A stretch of 64,000 nt of DNA from Bordetella genomosp. 2. GTDB lineage: Bacteria > Pseudomonadota > Gammaproteobacteria > Burkholderiales > Burkholderiaceae_B. Both the position numbers and the translations under genes were made by a program. Positions 9,209-19,049 of this stretch are shown here, one piece after another. The stretch is from NCBI RefSeq assembly GCF_002261345.1, contig NZ_NEVT01000006.1, positions 186,001 to 250,000 on the forward strand, written 5' to 3'. Each line of letters begins with the position of its first letter. Position 1 is the first letter of the stretch. The notes under the pieces are model-generated. The model was not told the DNA's origin, did not search any database, and was given only the letters and a program-made list of their open reading frames with translations.

Positions 9209-9402
9209 GCGTCCAGCCGAGCCATGGAGAGGGCCGGCAGGCTCTTTTTTACCAACCGATGCAAAAAATACCGGCCGTGGCCGGCGGCGTTGCGGCCCGG
9301 CCGCGTCCGGGGCGGGCACGCGACATGCTGGGGGCAGCGCCTGCGTTGCGGGGTGTTACGCTGTTTGTTTGCGCGAGGCTGCAAGAGTGCCCTAAAGTCT
9401 TG

Positions 9403-9424
9403 CAAGTCGAGGCCTCGCGACTTG
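9403..9424. promoter_or_regulatory. Inverted repeat in the hybrid-kinase leader
   Basis: CAAGTCG and CGACTTG flank AGGCCTCG, a perfect 7-bp inverted repeat 33 bases upstream of the kinase ATG. It is also about 200 bases upstream of the ybhP sigma-54 site on the other strand, a typical distance for an enhancer site. It could be an operator for either gene or an RNA hairpin. The remaining 295-base divergent gap shows no clear sigma-70 promoter. Confidence 0.4.
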
Positions 9425-9456
9425 TGCCGCCTCCGCGACCCGCGCACGAGGGTGTA

Positions 9457-12400
9457 ATGTTCAGCAAGCAAGACCGCGTTCGTAATCCATGGACCGACAC
9501 GCGCGCCCGGCTCGAGGACGAGCGTGTCATGCTGCACCGTATCGCCACCGGCATGCCGTTGGACGAGGTGATGGATCAGGTCTTGCGCAGCATCGAGCAG
9601 CAGTCCAGCGTGGAGCTGATCACGTCGATCGCGTTCGTCGACGAGGCCAATCATTGCCTGCGCCATGGCGTGGCGCCCGGCCTGCCCGCCGAATTCGTGG
9701 CGGCGATCGACGGCGCGGAGATCGCGCCGGATGTCGCTTCGTGGGGCGCGGCCGCATACTTCGGCAGCCCGGTGTACATAGACGACATCGCAGTACACCC
9801 GAATTGGCAGCGCTGGCGCGACCTGGCGCTCAAGCACGGCCTGCGGGCGTGCTGGTCCACGCCGATCAAGGGCACCGACGGCGGGGTGCTGGGGGTGTTC
9901 TCCAATTATTATCGGGTGCGGCACCTGCCGTCCCCGAGCGATATCGACGCCATGGCGCTGGTCACCCGCATGGCGGCCTTGGCCATCGAACGCCATCGCA
10001 CCGAGCAGGCGCTGCGCGATAGCAGCGAGCGTTGGCGCGGCATGTTCAACCGGATGCAGGAAGGCTTCTTCCTGGTCGAGGCCATGCGCGGCGCGGACGG
10101 CAAGGTGGCGGATTTCCGCTTCCTGGAAGTCAATCCGGCGTTCGAACAGCAGAGCGGCCTGCAGTCGGGCGACACGCTCGGCCATTCGCTGCGCGAGATG
10201 ATCCCCGGCGTGCCGGACCTCATCATGGAGACCTTCATCAATGTGGTGGAAAGCGGCGAATCGGCGCAGTTCGAACTGGCCGCGCCGCACCAGGGTCGCG
10301 AGGCCTGGTACGAAGCCCGCGTACACAAGGAGGGGCCGGAGCGCATTACCGTCCTGGTGCTGGACATTACCGCGCGCAAGGCGGCCGAGGCCGAGCTGTG
10401 GGCCGAGCAGCATCGCAAGAACTTCCTGCTGTCGCTGTCGGACCAGATGCGGGAGATCCACCAGCAGGCCGATATCGAACATGTAGCATGCGAGGCGCTG
10501 GGGCGGCACCTGGAACTGAGCGTCGCGGCCGTGCTGGACTTTTCCGGCGATGCGCCGCCGCGCATCGCCACCTGCTGGATGTCGGAACAGGCGCTCGCCG
10601 AAGGGGATACTTTCGAGCCGGGCCAACTGGGCGAAGAGTGCATCCAGGCTTTCGAGAATGGCCGCACGGCGTATATTTCGCCGTTGTTGACCAGCGCGCG
10701 GGGTGACACCAGCCCCAAGGCCATCGCCGTGCCGCTGCGCCGCTGGGGCTGGCCGTCCGGCATGCTGTATGTGCGGCCGCACCCGAGTCACCGGCTCAAG
10801 GGGCCGGATATCGCTTTCATCGAGGGAGTGGCCGAACGCCTGTGCGAGGCGATCGAACGGTCGCAGTACGCGCGCGTGCTGGAGCAGCGCATCGAGTCGG
10901 CGATTGCGGAACGCGACCGGATCTGGCGCCTGTCGCCGGAGCTGCTGGCGGTGGCCAATGCGCGCGGCCGTTTCGTCAGCGTCAATCCGGCGGTGCGCAC
11001 GATTCTCGGCTGGACCCCCGAGCAATTCCTGGCCATGCCGCTGGCGGAGCTGGCGCATCCGGACGACCAGCAGACCATCAAGGCCAGCCTGCTGCGCGGC
11101 GACGGCGCCGAGCCGCCGGGCGTGCGGCACCTGGAGTGCCGCCTGTTGAACAAGCAGGGCACTTATAACTGGATCACCTGGACTATCTCCTGGGCCCACG
11201 ACAACTTCTATCTGGTCGGCCGTGACGACACCGATTTCAAGCTGCAGGCCGAGCAGCTGCGCCAGGCCCACGCGGCCTTGCTGCAGTCCCAGAAAATGGA
11301 GGCAGTGGGGCAACTGACGGGCGGCATTGCCCATGATTTCAACAACATGCTGCAAGGCATCAGCGGCGCGCTGTATCTGATCCAGCGCAAGCTGGACGCG
11401 GGCAAGTACAGCGAAGCCAACCGGTTCATCGAGACGGCCATGGACTCCACTGGCCGCGCCGCGCGGCTGACGCAGCGCCTGTTGAGTTTTTCGCGGCGCC
11501 AGCCGCTCGATCCCAGGCCGCTCGATCCCGCCGCGGCGCTGGTCTCGATGGAAGACCTGTTTCGCCGCTACACCGGCGAAGGGATAGCGCTGGTCTGTCG
11601 CGCCGCGCCCGACCTGCACATGGTCAAGTGCGACGTCAACCAGTTCGAAAGCGCGTTGCTCAACCTGGTGATCAACGCCTGTGACGCCATGCCGGATGGC
11701 GGCCAGCTGACGGTGGAGGCGCTGAACACCCGCCTGGATGCCGATTTCCTGCGGCGCTATCCCGACGTGCTGCCGGGTGAGTTCGTGGAGGTCCGGGTGG
11801 CCGACGAAGGCTGCGGCATGGCCCCGGAGGTGCTGGAACGGGCGTTTGAACCGTTTTTCACCACCAAGCCGCTGGGCGAGGGTACCGGCCTGGGCCTGTC
11901 GACGATCTACAGTTTCGCCCGCCAGGCGGGCGGCCTGGTCGCCATGAGCAGCGAGCCCGGCGCGGGCACCGTGGTCAGGCTGTGCCTGCCGCGCTACGAG
12001 GGCAAGCCCGAGGACGCCCGGCCCGGCGCGGAACCGGAGCGCGGCGATGCCGGCGAGCTGCCCGCCGAGGCGGTGGTGGTGCTGGTCGAGGACGATGTCA
12101 ATGTGCGCGAGATGGTGCGCGAAAGCCTGGTCGGCCTGCGGTTGCGGGTGCTGGCCGCATCCGATGGCGAAGCCGGCGCCAAGCTGGTCGCCGGCGCGCC
12201 CCGCGTGGATCTGTTGCTGACGGATGTGGGGCTGCCCGGCCTGAACGGCCGCCAGCTGGCCGACATGGCGCGCGAATCGCATCCCGGGCTCAAGGTGCTT
12301 TTCATGACCGGTTACGCCGAGAATGTGGTCGACGGCAGCGAATTCCAGGGCGACGGCCTGGAAGTCATCCTCAAGCCGTTTTCGCTGGGCGAGCTGATCA

Positions 12401-12513
12401 AGCGCATCCGCAAGATATTGCGCAGCGTGCCGCCGGCGCAGCCGGCGGCACGGGCCGGGGCTCCCGGCGCCGCGCGGGAAGGCACGGCCCTCAGCCAGCC
12501 ATGCGCACGGTGA
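9457..12513 (+). CDS. Orphan hybrid sensor histidine kinase (GAF-PAS-GAF-PAS-HisKA-HATPase-REC)
   Basis: A 1018-residue kinase with no transmembrane segment, so probably cytoplasmic. Domain order: GAF-like (about 20-185), PAS (about 190-310), GAF-like (about 325-475), PAS (about 485-590), HisKA with GGIAHDFNN (phospho-His 626), HATPase_c with NACDAMPDGG, DEGCGM and GEGTGLGLS, and a C-terminal receiver with VLVEDD, LLLTDVGLPG (phospho-Asp 923) and the conserved Lys in LKPFS. The ATG chosen has GAGG upstream; an in-frame ATG 66 codons earlier would add unconserved sequence. No response regulator or DNA-binding partner is adjacent. Its 3' end overlaps that of treY by 23 bases, tail to tail. Confidence 0.9.
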   Translation: MFSKQDRVRNPWTDTRARLEDERVMLHRIATGMPLDEVMDQVLRSIEQQSSVELITSIAFVDEANHCLRHGVAPGLPAEFVAAIDGAEIAPDVASWGAAAYFGSPVYIDDIAVHPNWQRWRDLALKHGLRACWSTPIKGTDGGVLGVFSNYYRVRHLPSPSDIDAMALVTRMAALAIERHRTEQALRDSSERWRGMFNRMQEGFFLVEAMRGADGKVADFRFLEVNPAFEQQSGLQSGDTLGHSLREMIPGVPDLIMETFINVVESGESAQFELAAPHQGREAWYEARVHKEGPERITVLVLDITARKAAEAELWAEQHRKNFLLSLSDQMREIHQQADIEHVACEALGRHLELSVAAVLDFSGDAPPRIATCWMSEQALAEGDTFEPGQLGEECIQAFENGRTAYISPLLTSARGDTSPKAIAVPLRRWGWPSGMLYVRPHPSHRLKGPDIAFIEGVAERLCEAIERSQYARVLEQRIESAIAERDRIWRLSPELLAVANARGRFVSVNPAVRTILGWTPEQFLAMPLAELAHPDDQQTIKASLLRGDGAEPPGVRHLECRLLNKQGTYNWITWTISWAHDNFYLVGRDDTDFKLQAEQLRQAHAALLQSQKMEAVGQLTGGIAHDFNNMLQGISGALYLIQRKLDAGKYSEANRFIETAMDSTGRAARLTQRLLSFSRRQPLDPRPLDPAAALVSMEDLFRRYTGEGIALVCRAAPDLHMVKCDVNQFESALLNLVINACDAMPDGGQLTVEALNTRLDADFLRRYPDVLPGEFVEVRVADEGCGMAPEVLERAFEPFFTTKPLGEGTGLGLSTIYSFARQAGGLVAMSSEPGAGTVVRLCLPRYEGKPEDARPGAEPERGDAGELPAEAVVVLVEDDVNVREMVRESLVGLRLRVLAASDGEAGAKLVAGAPRVDLLLTDVGLPGLNGRQLADMARESHPGLKVLFMTGYAENVVDGSEFQGDGLEVILKPFSLGELIKRIRKILRSVPPAQPAARAGAPGAAREGTALSQPCAR

Positions 12514-15124
12514 CCGGCAGCGCCTGCAGGAGCGGCGCCACCGGCACATAGCCGTGCGCATCGGCACGCGCGACATCCTGCGTACGGAGATCGCGCCAGG
12601 GCTGGCGGACCAGGCCGGCCGGCAGCCGCACCCGGGTGTCGGCCCAGAATTCGGCCGCCCGGGCCGGCTCGCCGCCAGCGGCCAGCCGCATGCCGCACAG
12701 GCGCGGCACCACCACCAGCGCGTGTTGCTCGCCGTGGCTGCGCACATACGCCACGACATGGGCGGCCCGCGCGCCGTGGACCGAGAGCGGCAGGTATGAA
12801 CCGTGCCCGAACAGCAGCGGATAGCCGGCCCGCAACTGCAGCAGGTGGTGGATGAGGGCCTGCTTGACTTGCCCGGATCGCCATGGCGGCGGCAGGCCGG
12901 CCCAGTCCTGGCCGGTCTCCGGCACGGGCGCCGCGGCGGCCGCCAGCGTGGCGTGGCGTAGCGGGTAGTCGACCGGCCGGCGGTTGTCGGGGTCCACCAG
13001 GCTGAAATCCCACAAGTCGGTGCCTTGATAGAGGTCGGGCACGCCCGGCACCGTCATGTGGAGCGCGACCTGGGCCAAGCTGTTGACCAGGCCGGCCGGC
13101 GCGATGTGCTGCACGAACGCGCCGATCTCGCCTAGCGGAGTCGCCCCGCCTTCGCCCTGTCGCAGGCGTTCCAGATAGTCCGCGCAGGCGGCTTCGTAAG
13201 CCGGGTCGGGCTCGGTCCAGCTCGAATGCTGCTTGGCTTCGCGCACCGCCTTGGTCTGCCAGGCGCGAACCCGTTCCAGGAACGCGTCCAGGCCGGCGGC
13301 GTCAGCCGGGTCCAGCCCGACCGGCCAGGCGCCCACCAGGGTCTGCAGCAACTGGTAGCGGTCCGCCGCGGACGGGGCCGCGCCGGCCGCGCCGAGCCAA
13401 TGCTGGACGCGCCGCAGCCATTCCAGAGGGATCTCGGCGAGTACGGCCAGGCGCGCGCGCGCGTCCGCGCCGCGCTTGTGGTCATGCGTGGCGGTCGCCA
13501 GCATGGCGGCGGGGAAACGCCGCGCCCGCGCGGCGCAGGCGCGATGGAAATCGGCCACCGACAGCCCGAACCGGTCCGGCGAGGCGCCCACCTCATTGCG
13601 CGACAACAGTGGCCCATAGCGGTAGAACAGCGTATCTTCGAGCGCCTTGGCGGCCAGCGGCGGCGTCAGTTGCTGGAAGCGCCGCAAGGCTTCGCGCTGC
13701 ACGGCCGGTTGCGGCGAGCCGCCGGCCAGCCAGCGATTGACTTGGTCGAGCAACCGCGCGTCGGCGCGCGACCAGGCCAGCCCCGGCAGATGGCGCGCGC
13801 GCGCCGCGGCCGCCTGGCAGCGCGCCTGGTCGGCCGCGTCGCGGCCCTGCGGGCCCGCATAGGTGCGATAGACCGTGAACGCGGCGAGCCAGCGCGTCAG
13901 CACGCGGTCGATGGCATCTTCGCTCCAGTCGCGCGTGTCGGGGTCCAGCCGCGCCACCTGCAGCAGCGCGCGCGCCAGGGCGCGCCGTTCGGCGGCGAAA
14001 TGGCGCGTCAGCATGCGCAGGCGCGCCGCTTCCAGCTGCTCGCGCACCGGCCGGGCATCGCGCGCGAGGACCTGCCAGGCCTGCGTGAGCACGGGCTCGG
14101 CGGCGGCGTCGTGCAGCAGCGCGCCGACCTGGTCCATGAAATCGTAGCCGGTGGTGCCGTCCACGTCCCATTGCTCATCCAGGGTTTCGTCCGGGGCGAG
14201 GATCTTTTCCACGACCACGTAGGGATCGCGCGGCAGGCCGGCGGCCAGGCGCGCCTGGCCGCAATCGCGCAAGGCCTCCCGCAGCCGCCTGCAGTAATCC
14301 TGGGGCTCGGCCAGCCCGTCGATGTGGTCCACCCGCACCCCGTCGATGAGGCCTTCGGCATACAACCGCAGCGGCAGGGCGTGGACCGCGTCGAAGACCT
14401 CGGGCCGCTCGACCCGGACGCCCACCAGCGTGGCGATTTCAAAGAAGCGCCGCCAGTTGATCTGGTCCGCCGCCGTGCGCCACCACGCCAGCCGGTAGTG
14501 CTGGCGCTCCAGCAGCGCGTGCAGGCGGGCGCGGCCATCGGGGTCGGCCGGATCGTGTGACGCGCGCGGCTCGCCGGGCGTGGCCTGTTCGGGCTGCGTG
14601 CCGGCCGCCAGGGGCAGGCGGGCGTCGCCGACCTGTACCGCGAATTCGCCGCTGCCTGGTTCGCGGACCAGCACGATGCCGCCTGCGCGCAGCGTCTCGC
14701 CGTACGGCTCCGCCAGGCACGGCAGCAGCACTTTGCCGTGCAGGGCCGGGTCGGCCGGCCGCCAGTCGATGTCGAACCATTCCGCGTAGCGGCTGGCCGG
14801 CCCGCGCGCCAACACGTCCCGCCACCACGGATTGGCGCTGTCGGCGGCCATGTGATTGGGCACGATATCGGCGATCAGGCCCATGTCGTGCTTGCGCAGG
14901 GCGTTCACCAGGCGTTCCAGCGCGGCCTCGCCGCCCAGTTCGGGGTTGACGCGGCTGTGGTCGACGACGTCGTAGCCATGGGTCGAGCCGCGCCGCGCGC
15001 AGCCGAGCGGCGACAGATAGAAATGGCTGATACCCAGCCGCGCGTAGTACGGGACTTGCCCGGCCGCATCGTCCAGCGTGAAGCCGGCATGCAGCTGCAG
15101 GCGGACGGTGGCGCGCGGGATCAT
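12491..15124 (-). CDS. treY: Maltooligosyl trehalose synthase
   Basis: GH13 enzyme that converts the reducing-end alpha-1,4 bond of malto-oligosaccharides to an alpha-1,1 bond, making maltooligosyl trehalose. 877 residues, usual length for TreY. Motifs include the N-terminal RLQLHAGFTLDDAA with YYARLGISHFYLSPL, DIVPNHMA, GVRVDHIDGLAEP (nucleophile Asp) and VVEKILAPDETL (acid Glu). The ATG overlaps the malQ stop (ATGA) and has GGAG upstream. Last gene of the glycogen/trehalose operon. It works with TreZ to turn glycogen-derived glucans into trehalose. Confidence 0.95.
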   Translation of the reverse strand: MIPRATVRLQLHAGFTLDDAAGQVPYYARLGISHFYLSPLGCARRGSTHGYDVVDHSRVNPELGGEAALERLVNALRKHDMGLIADIVPNHMAADSANPWWRDVLARGPASRYAEWFDIDWRPADPALHGKVLLPCLAEPYGETLRAGGIVLVREPGSGEFAVQVGDARLPLAAGTQPEQATPGEPRASHDPADPDGRARLHALLERQHYRLAWWRTAADQINWRRFFEIATLVGVRVERPEVFDAVHALPLRLYAEGLIDGVRVDHIDGLAEPQDYCRRLREALRDCGQARLAAGLPRDPYVVVEKILAPDETLDEQWDVDGTTGYDFMDQVGALLHDAAAEPVLTQAWQVLARDARPVREQLEAARLRMLTRHFAAERRALARALLQVARLDPDTRDWSEDAIDRVLTRWLAAFTVYRTYAGPQGRDAADQARCQAAAARARHLPGLAWSRADARLLDQVNRWLAGGSPQPAVQREALRRFQQLTPPLAAKALEDTLFYRYGPLLSRNEVGASPDRFGLSVADFHRACAARARRFPAAMLATATHDHKRGADARARLAVLAEIPLEWLRRVQHWLGAAGAAPSAADRYQLLQTLVGAWPVGLDPADAAGLDAFLERVRAWQTKAVREAKQHSSWTEPDPAYEAACADYLERLRQGEGGATPLGEIGAFVQHIAPAGLVNSLAQVALHMTVPGVPDLYQGTDLWDFSLVDPDNRRPVDYPLRHATLAAAAAPVPETGQDWAGLPPPWRSGQVKQALIHHLLQLRAGYPLLFGHGSYLPLSVHGARAAHVVAYVRSHGEQHALVVVPRLCGMRLAAGGEPARAAEFWADTRVRLPAGLVRQPWRDLRTQDVARADAHGYVPVAPLLQALPVTVRMAG

Positions 15125-17214
15125 GGCGTGCTCCGGCAGGTCTTGATCGTGTCGATGCGGGCACGCACGGATGGGTCGGCCAGCAACTGTGCGCAGCCGC
15201 GCGGCAGGCGCTGGCGCCAGTTGGGATGCCCGGCGGTGGTGCCGGGCAGGTTGGGCTGGTCGGCCAGCCCGGCCAGGTCTTCCAGCGGCGCGAGCATCAG
15301 CGGGGCGGGCGTGGCGGCGACAAAACCCAGCATGGCCGCGACCGGCGCTTCCCGCGGGGCTGGCCCGGCGTGCGCCAGCCCGGCCGCGCGCAGGGCCGCC
15401 CACAGCGCGTCGCGCTCGCGCCGCCGGGCCTGGCGGGCGGCGGCGCCCGGCATGGCGCCGAGCCGCTCGCGCCAATCCAGGTCGCGCCCTTCCCACCAGC
15501 CGCGCAGGGTGGGGAGATCGTGCGTATCCGGCATGGCGAGCGCATCGGCCGGCCAGCGGTCCGGCGGGATGAAGGCGGGCGGCTGGTCCGGGCCGGAGGC
15601 GGTCTGGAACCACAGCACGCTGGTGCCCAGCACGCCGCTCTGCGCCAGGCGGTCGTTGAAGCCTTCAGGTACGGTGCCGAGGTTTTCTCCCACGATCAGA
15701 GCCCCATGGCGCCAGGCCTCCAGCGCAACGAGGCGCAGCAGGTCTTCGAGGGGGTAGCGCAGGTAGGCGCCTTGCGCCGGCGTGGCGCCGCGCGGCACCA
15801 GCCACAGGCGCGCCAGCCCCAGGATGTGGTCGATGCGCAGTCCGCCGGTGTCGGCCAGCGCGGCGCGCAGCATCTCGATGAAGGCGGCATAGCCGGAGGC
15901 GCGCAGCGCGCGCGGCGAGAAGGCCGCCAGGCCCCATTGCTGGCCGGCGTCCTGGAACAAGTCCGGCGGCGCGCCGATCGTCACGCCGTCCAGCATGTCG
16001 GCCTGGCGGCTCCAGGCGTGGCTGCCGCAAGGGTCGGTGCCGACCGCGAGATCGGCGATCAACCCCAGCCGCATGCCCGCGCCGCGCGCCCGGGACTGGG
16101 CGCGGGCCAGGCTGGTGCGCGCCAGCCACTGCATGAAGACGTGGAAGGCCACCTCGCGTTCGTGCGCCGCGCCGAACCCGCGGGCGCGCGGCGAACTGGG
16201 ATCGCGCAATTCTTCCGGCCATTGCCGCCAGTCCCGCGCGGCGCCGGGGCCCGCCCCGTGGCGCGCGTCCAGCACCTCGAACACCGCGTGGCTCTGCAGC
16301 GCGTCGCCGCCGGCCTGGCGGAATTGCGCGAAGGCATCGCGCAAGGCCGGCCCGGCTTCGTCGAGCCGGTCATAGAGTTGGCGCAGCAGCGCCAGCCGCA
16401 GTGCGCCCGCGGCCTGCCAGTCGATATGGGCGGCGCGCTCGAGCCGGGCGGCGCGTTCGCTGCCGCCGATGGCGGCCATGGCCGCGCGTACTGCGTCCGC
16501 GCCGAACACGGCGCACGGGTCGGCGTACAACGCGTTCAGGAATAGGCGGCTGGAGGGCGCATACGGGCTGCAGGCCGCGGGATCGGCGCTGAACATGGCG
16601 TGCACCGGGCTGATGGCCAGCGCATCCGCGCCGCGGCGGCCCGCCTGGACCGCCAGGTCGGCCAGCGCGCCGAAGTCGCCGTAGCCGCCCGCCGCCGGGT
16701 GGGCGGCCGGGTCGTGGTGGCGCAAGCTGTAGATCTGCGCCGCGACGCCCCAGGCGCGCGGGCTTTCCTGCTGCAGCAGCTCCGCTGGCGACGGGCAGCG
16801 CGGCGGCGCCGCGGCCAGCACGGTCGATGCGCCGCCGAGTTCGAGGCGGTGATATCCGGGCCGTTGCGGAATGGGCAGGTAGCCGCGGCCGTCCTGGCTG
16901 AGCGTGTGTCCGTCCAGGACGGAGCCGTCTTCGCATTCGATGCGGTAGGGGCGCGGGCGGTTTTCGGGCAGCGGCAGCCGCCCGCCCGCGTCGACCACCG
17001 CCAGGGCGGGCGCGGCGGCGGGCTGGCGCAGCCGCGCCAGGCTGTCGCGCGCCAGGGCGGGAGTGCCGGCCGGCAGGTCGAGGGCCTCCAGCACGGCGCG
17101 CAATGACTCGGCGGAAACGGTTTGCGGCCGCTCGTGGGCATCCACCCACCGTACGGCAATGCCGGCCGCCTCGGCCAGCAGCGCCAGCGGATCCGAGGCC
17201 GCCGGCGTGTTCAT
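15121..17214 (-). CDS. malQ: 4-alpha-glucanotransferase (amylomaltase)
   Basis: GH77 enzyme that transfers alpha-1,4-glucan segments between malto-oligosaccharides. 697 residues, within the bacterial MalQ range. Recognisable are RAWGVAAQIYSLR, GGYGDFGAL, SPYAPSSRLFLNALY, GLRIDHILGLARLWLVPRG (nucleophile region), LIVGENLGTVP (acid Glu) and PDTHDLPTLRGWW. Both ends overlap neighbours by 4 bases (treZ upstream, treY downstream), so it is translationally coupled. GAGGAAG lies just before the start. Its likely job is recycling short glucans released by GlgX and TreZ. Confidence 0.95.
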   Translation of the reverse strand: MNTPAASDPLALLAEAAGIAVRWVDAHERPQTVSAESLRAVLEALDLPAGTPALARDSLARLRQPAAAPALAVVDAGGRLPLPENRPRPYRIECEDGSVLDGHTLSQDGRGYLPIPQRPGYHRLELGGASTVLAAAPPRCPSPAELLQQESPRAWGVAAQIYSLRHHDPAAHPAAGGYGDFGALADLAVQAGRRGADALAISPVHAMFSADPAACSPYAPSSRLFLNALYADPCAVFGADAVRAAMAAIGGSERAARLERAAHIDWQAAGALRLALLRQLYDRLDEAGPALRDAFAQFRQAGGDALQSHAVFEVLDARHGAGPGAARDWRQWPEELRDPSSPRARGFGAAHEREVAFHVFMQWLARTSLARAQSRARGAGMRLGLIADLAVGTDPCGSHAWSRQADMLDGVTIGAPPDLFQDAGQQWGLAAFSPRALRASGYAAFIEMLRAALADTGGLRIDHILGLARLWLVPRGATPAQGAYLRYPLEDLLRLVALEAWRHGALIVGENLGTVPEGFNDRLAQSGVLGTSVLWFQTASGPDQPPAFIPPDRWPADALAMPDTHDLPTLRGWWEGRDLDWRERLGAMPGAAARQARRRERDALWAALRAAGLAHAGPAPREAPVAAMLGFVAATPAPLMLAPLEDLAGLADQPNLPGTTAGHPNWRQRLPRGCAQLLADPSVRARIDTIKTCRSTP

Positions 17215-19049
17215 TGTGCTTCCTCCAGCAGGCAGATGGTGCAGGCGCCGGGCAGCGCGCCGCGCCGCAAAGCGTCGAGCGCGCCGTGGCAGCTCTCGAA
17301 CAGCAGCACGCCGGCGCCGCTTTGCGGCATCGAGGCGGGTATGGCCGCCTCGTCGTCGCCCAGGTTGGCGTACAGCGACAGGCGCGCGCCGTCGTTCATG
17401 TGCCAGTGCGCCGCCACCGCGCATGGTCCCAGGGCGTCGGCGCGCTCGGCGCGGGCGCCGGGCAGGCGCGGCACGACAAAATGCCGGCGCACCGCCAGCA
17501 GGGCCCGGTAGTACTCCAGCCATTGCGCCGCCTCGGCGCCGTCGGTCCAGGGATAGCAGGCCGCGTAGGTGTCGTATTCGTTGGGATCCGGCAGGGCCCG
17601 GGACGTGCCGCCCGCGCCCGCGTCGAAGCGGAATTCGCGCTGGCGCCCGGCCCGCACCGCCTCCGCCAGCGCGGGGTCGGCATGATCCGTGAAGTACAGG
17701 AAAGGCGCCTGCGAACCGCATTCCTCGCCCATGAAGATCAGTGGGATCTGCGGCGCCAGCAGTTGCAGCGCGACGGCCGCCCGCAACGTATCCGGGTGTT
17801 CGCCGACCAGCGTGCGCAGCCGCTCGCCTAGCGCCCGATTGCCGATCTGGTCGTGGTTCTGCAGGAACAGCACGAACGCGGTGGGCGGCAGGTCCGCGCT
17901 CGGTTCGCCGCGCCGGCGGGCGGCATCGCGCCGCGTCGGCTCGCCCTGGTAGGCGAACCCCTCGGCCAGGCAGCGCGCCAGCATCGCGGCGGGCGCCTCG
18001 GTGTAGTCCGCGTAGTAGCCGTGCGTCTCGCCGGTCAGCAGGTGGTGCAGCACGTGGTGGCCGTCGTCGTTCCATTGAGCGTCGTAGCCCTGGACCAGCA
18101 AGGAGGCGCGATTGTCGTCGTTTTCCACCACCAGGTGGATGTGGCGCTGCGCCGGAATGTGGCTGCGCACGTAGCGTGCCAGGTCGGGCAGCCACTCGGG
18201 GTTGGCGATGGCGTGGACCGCGTCCAGGCGCAGGCCGTCGAAGCGGTATTCGGTCAGCCAGTACAACGCATTCTCTTCGAAGAAGCGCCGCACTTCCGGC
18301 CGGCGGAAATCGATGGCCGGGCCCCACGGGGTTTCCAGGTCGCGGCGGAAGAATGGCTCGGCGTAGTCCGCCAGATAATTGCCGTCCGGGCCGAAGTGGT
18401 TGTAGACCACATCCAGCATGACGCTCATGTCCAGGGTATGGGCGGTGTCGATCAGGTGTTTCAGCTGCAGCGGCGTGCCGTAGCGTGTATCGGGCGCGAA
18501 AGGCAGCACGCCGTCGTATCCCCAGTTGCGCCGGCCGGGGAAGTCGGCGATGGGCATCAACTGCACGACAGTGATGCCCAGCGAGGCCAGGTGCGGCAGG
18601 CGTTCTTCGAGCCCGGCAAAGCCGCCCGCCAGGCCGGCATGGACTTCGTAGATGACCGCTTGCTCCCAGGGGCGGCCCGACCAGTCGGGGCGGGACCAGG
18701 TATAGCCCCCGGGCGCCGTGACGACGCTCGTGCCGTGCGCGTCGTCGGCCTGCTGGCGCGAGGCTGGGTCGGGCACCCGGCGCTCGTCGTCGAGGCGGTA
18801 GCAATAGCGTGCCCCGGCCGGGCACGCCACCCGCGCCTCGGCCCAGCCCTGGGCGTCCGGTTGCAGGGGGATGGGGTCCATGCCCTCGATTTCCAGCGCG
18901 AGCGTGGCCGGCGCGGAAGGCGCCCACAGGCGGAAGCAGGTCGTGCCGTCGGGCATGAGCAGCGCGCCGAAGCGCGGCAGGGCATCGTCCACCGGTGCGC
19001 CCGGCATGGCGGGCGCGCGGAGGGCGGGGCTGGCGGGCGAAATATTCAT
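17211..19049 (-). CDS. treZ: Malto-oligosyltrehalose trehalohydrolase
   Basis: GH13 enzyme that releases trehalose from maltooligosyl trehalose made by TreY. 612 residues. An N-terminal beta domain with CFRLWAPSA is followed by the catalytic barrel: VIYEVHAGLAGGFAGLEE, DVVYNHFGPDGNYL, FDGLRLDAVHAI (nucleophile Asp) and HLVVENDDN (acid Glu), then FLQNHDQIGNR. I chose the ATG that overlaps the glgX stop as ATGA. The upstream extension of 41 residues is Arg-rich and overlaps glgX. Coupled downstream to malQ. Confidence 0.95.
   Translation of the reverse strand: MNISPASPALRAPAMPGAPVDDALPRFGALLMPDGTTCFRLWAPSAPATLALEIEGMDPIPLQPDAQGWAEARVACPAGARYCYRLDDERRVPDPASRQQADDAHGTSVVTAPGGYTWSRPDWSGRPWEQAVIYEVHAGLAGGFAGLEERLPHLASLGITVVQLMPIADFPGRRNWGYDGVLPFAPDTRYGTPLQLKHLIDTAHTLDMSVMLDVVYNHFGPDGNYLADYAEPFFRRDLETPWGPAIDFRRPEVRRFFEENALYWLTEYRFDGLRLDAVHAIANPEWLPDLARYVRSHIPAQRHIHLVVENDDNRASLLVQGYDAQWNDDGHHVLHHLLTGETHGYYADYTEAPAAMLARCLAEGFAYQGEPTRRDAARRRGEPSADLPPTAFVLFLQNHDQIGNRALGERLRTLVGEHPDTLRAAVALQLLAPQIPLIFMGEECGSQAPFLYFTDHADPALAEAVRAGRQREFRFDAGAGGTSRALPDPNEYDTYAACYPWTDGAEAAQWLEYYRALLAVRRHFVVPRLPGARAERADALGPCAVAAHWHMNDGARLSLYANLGDDEAAIPASMPQSGAGVLLFESCHGALDALRRGALPGACTICLLEEAQ

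Noticed and set aside
9190-12759. A 1189-codon open frame antisense to the hybrid kinase
   Set aside because: Composition is typical of antisense reading of a GC-rich gene, and the sense frame has clear kinase motifs.
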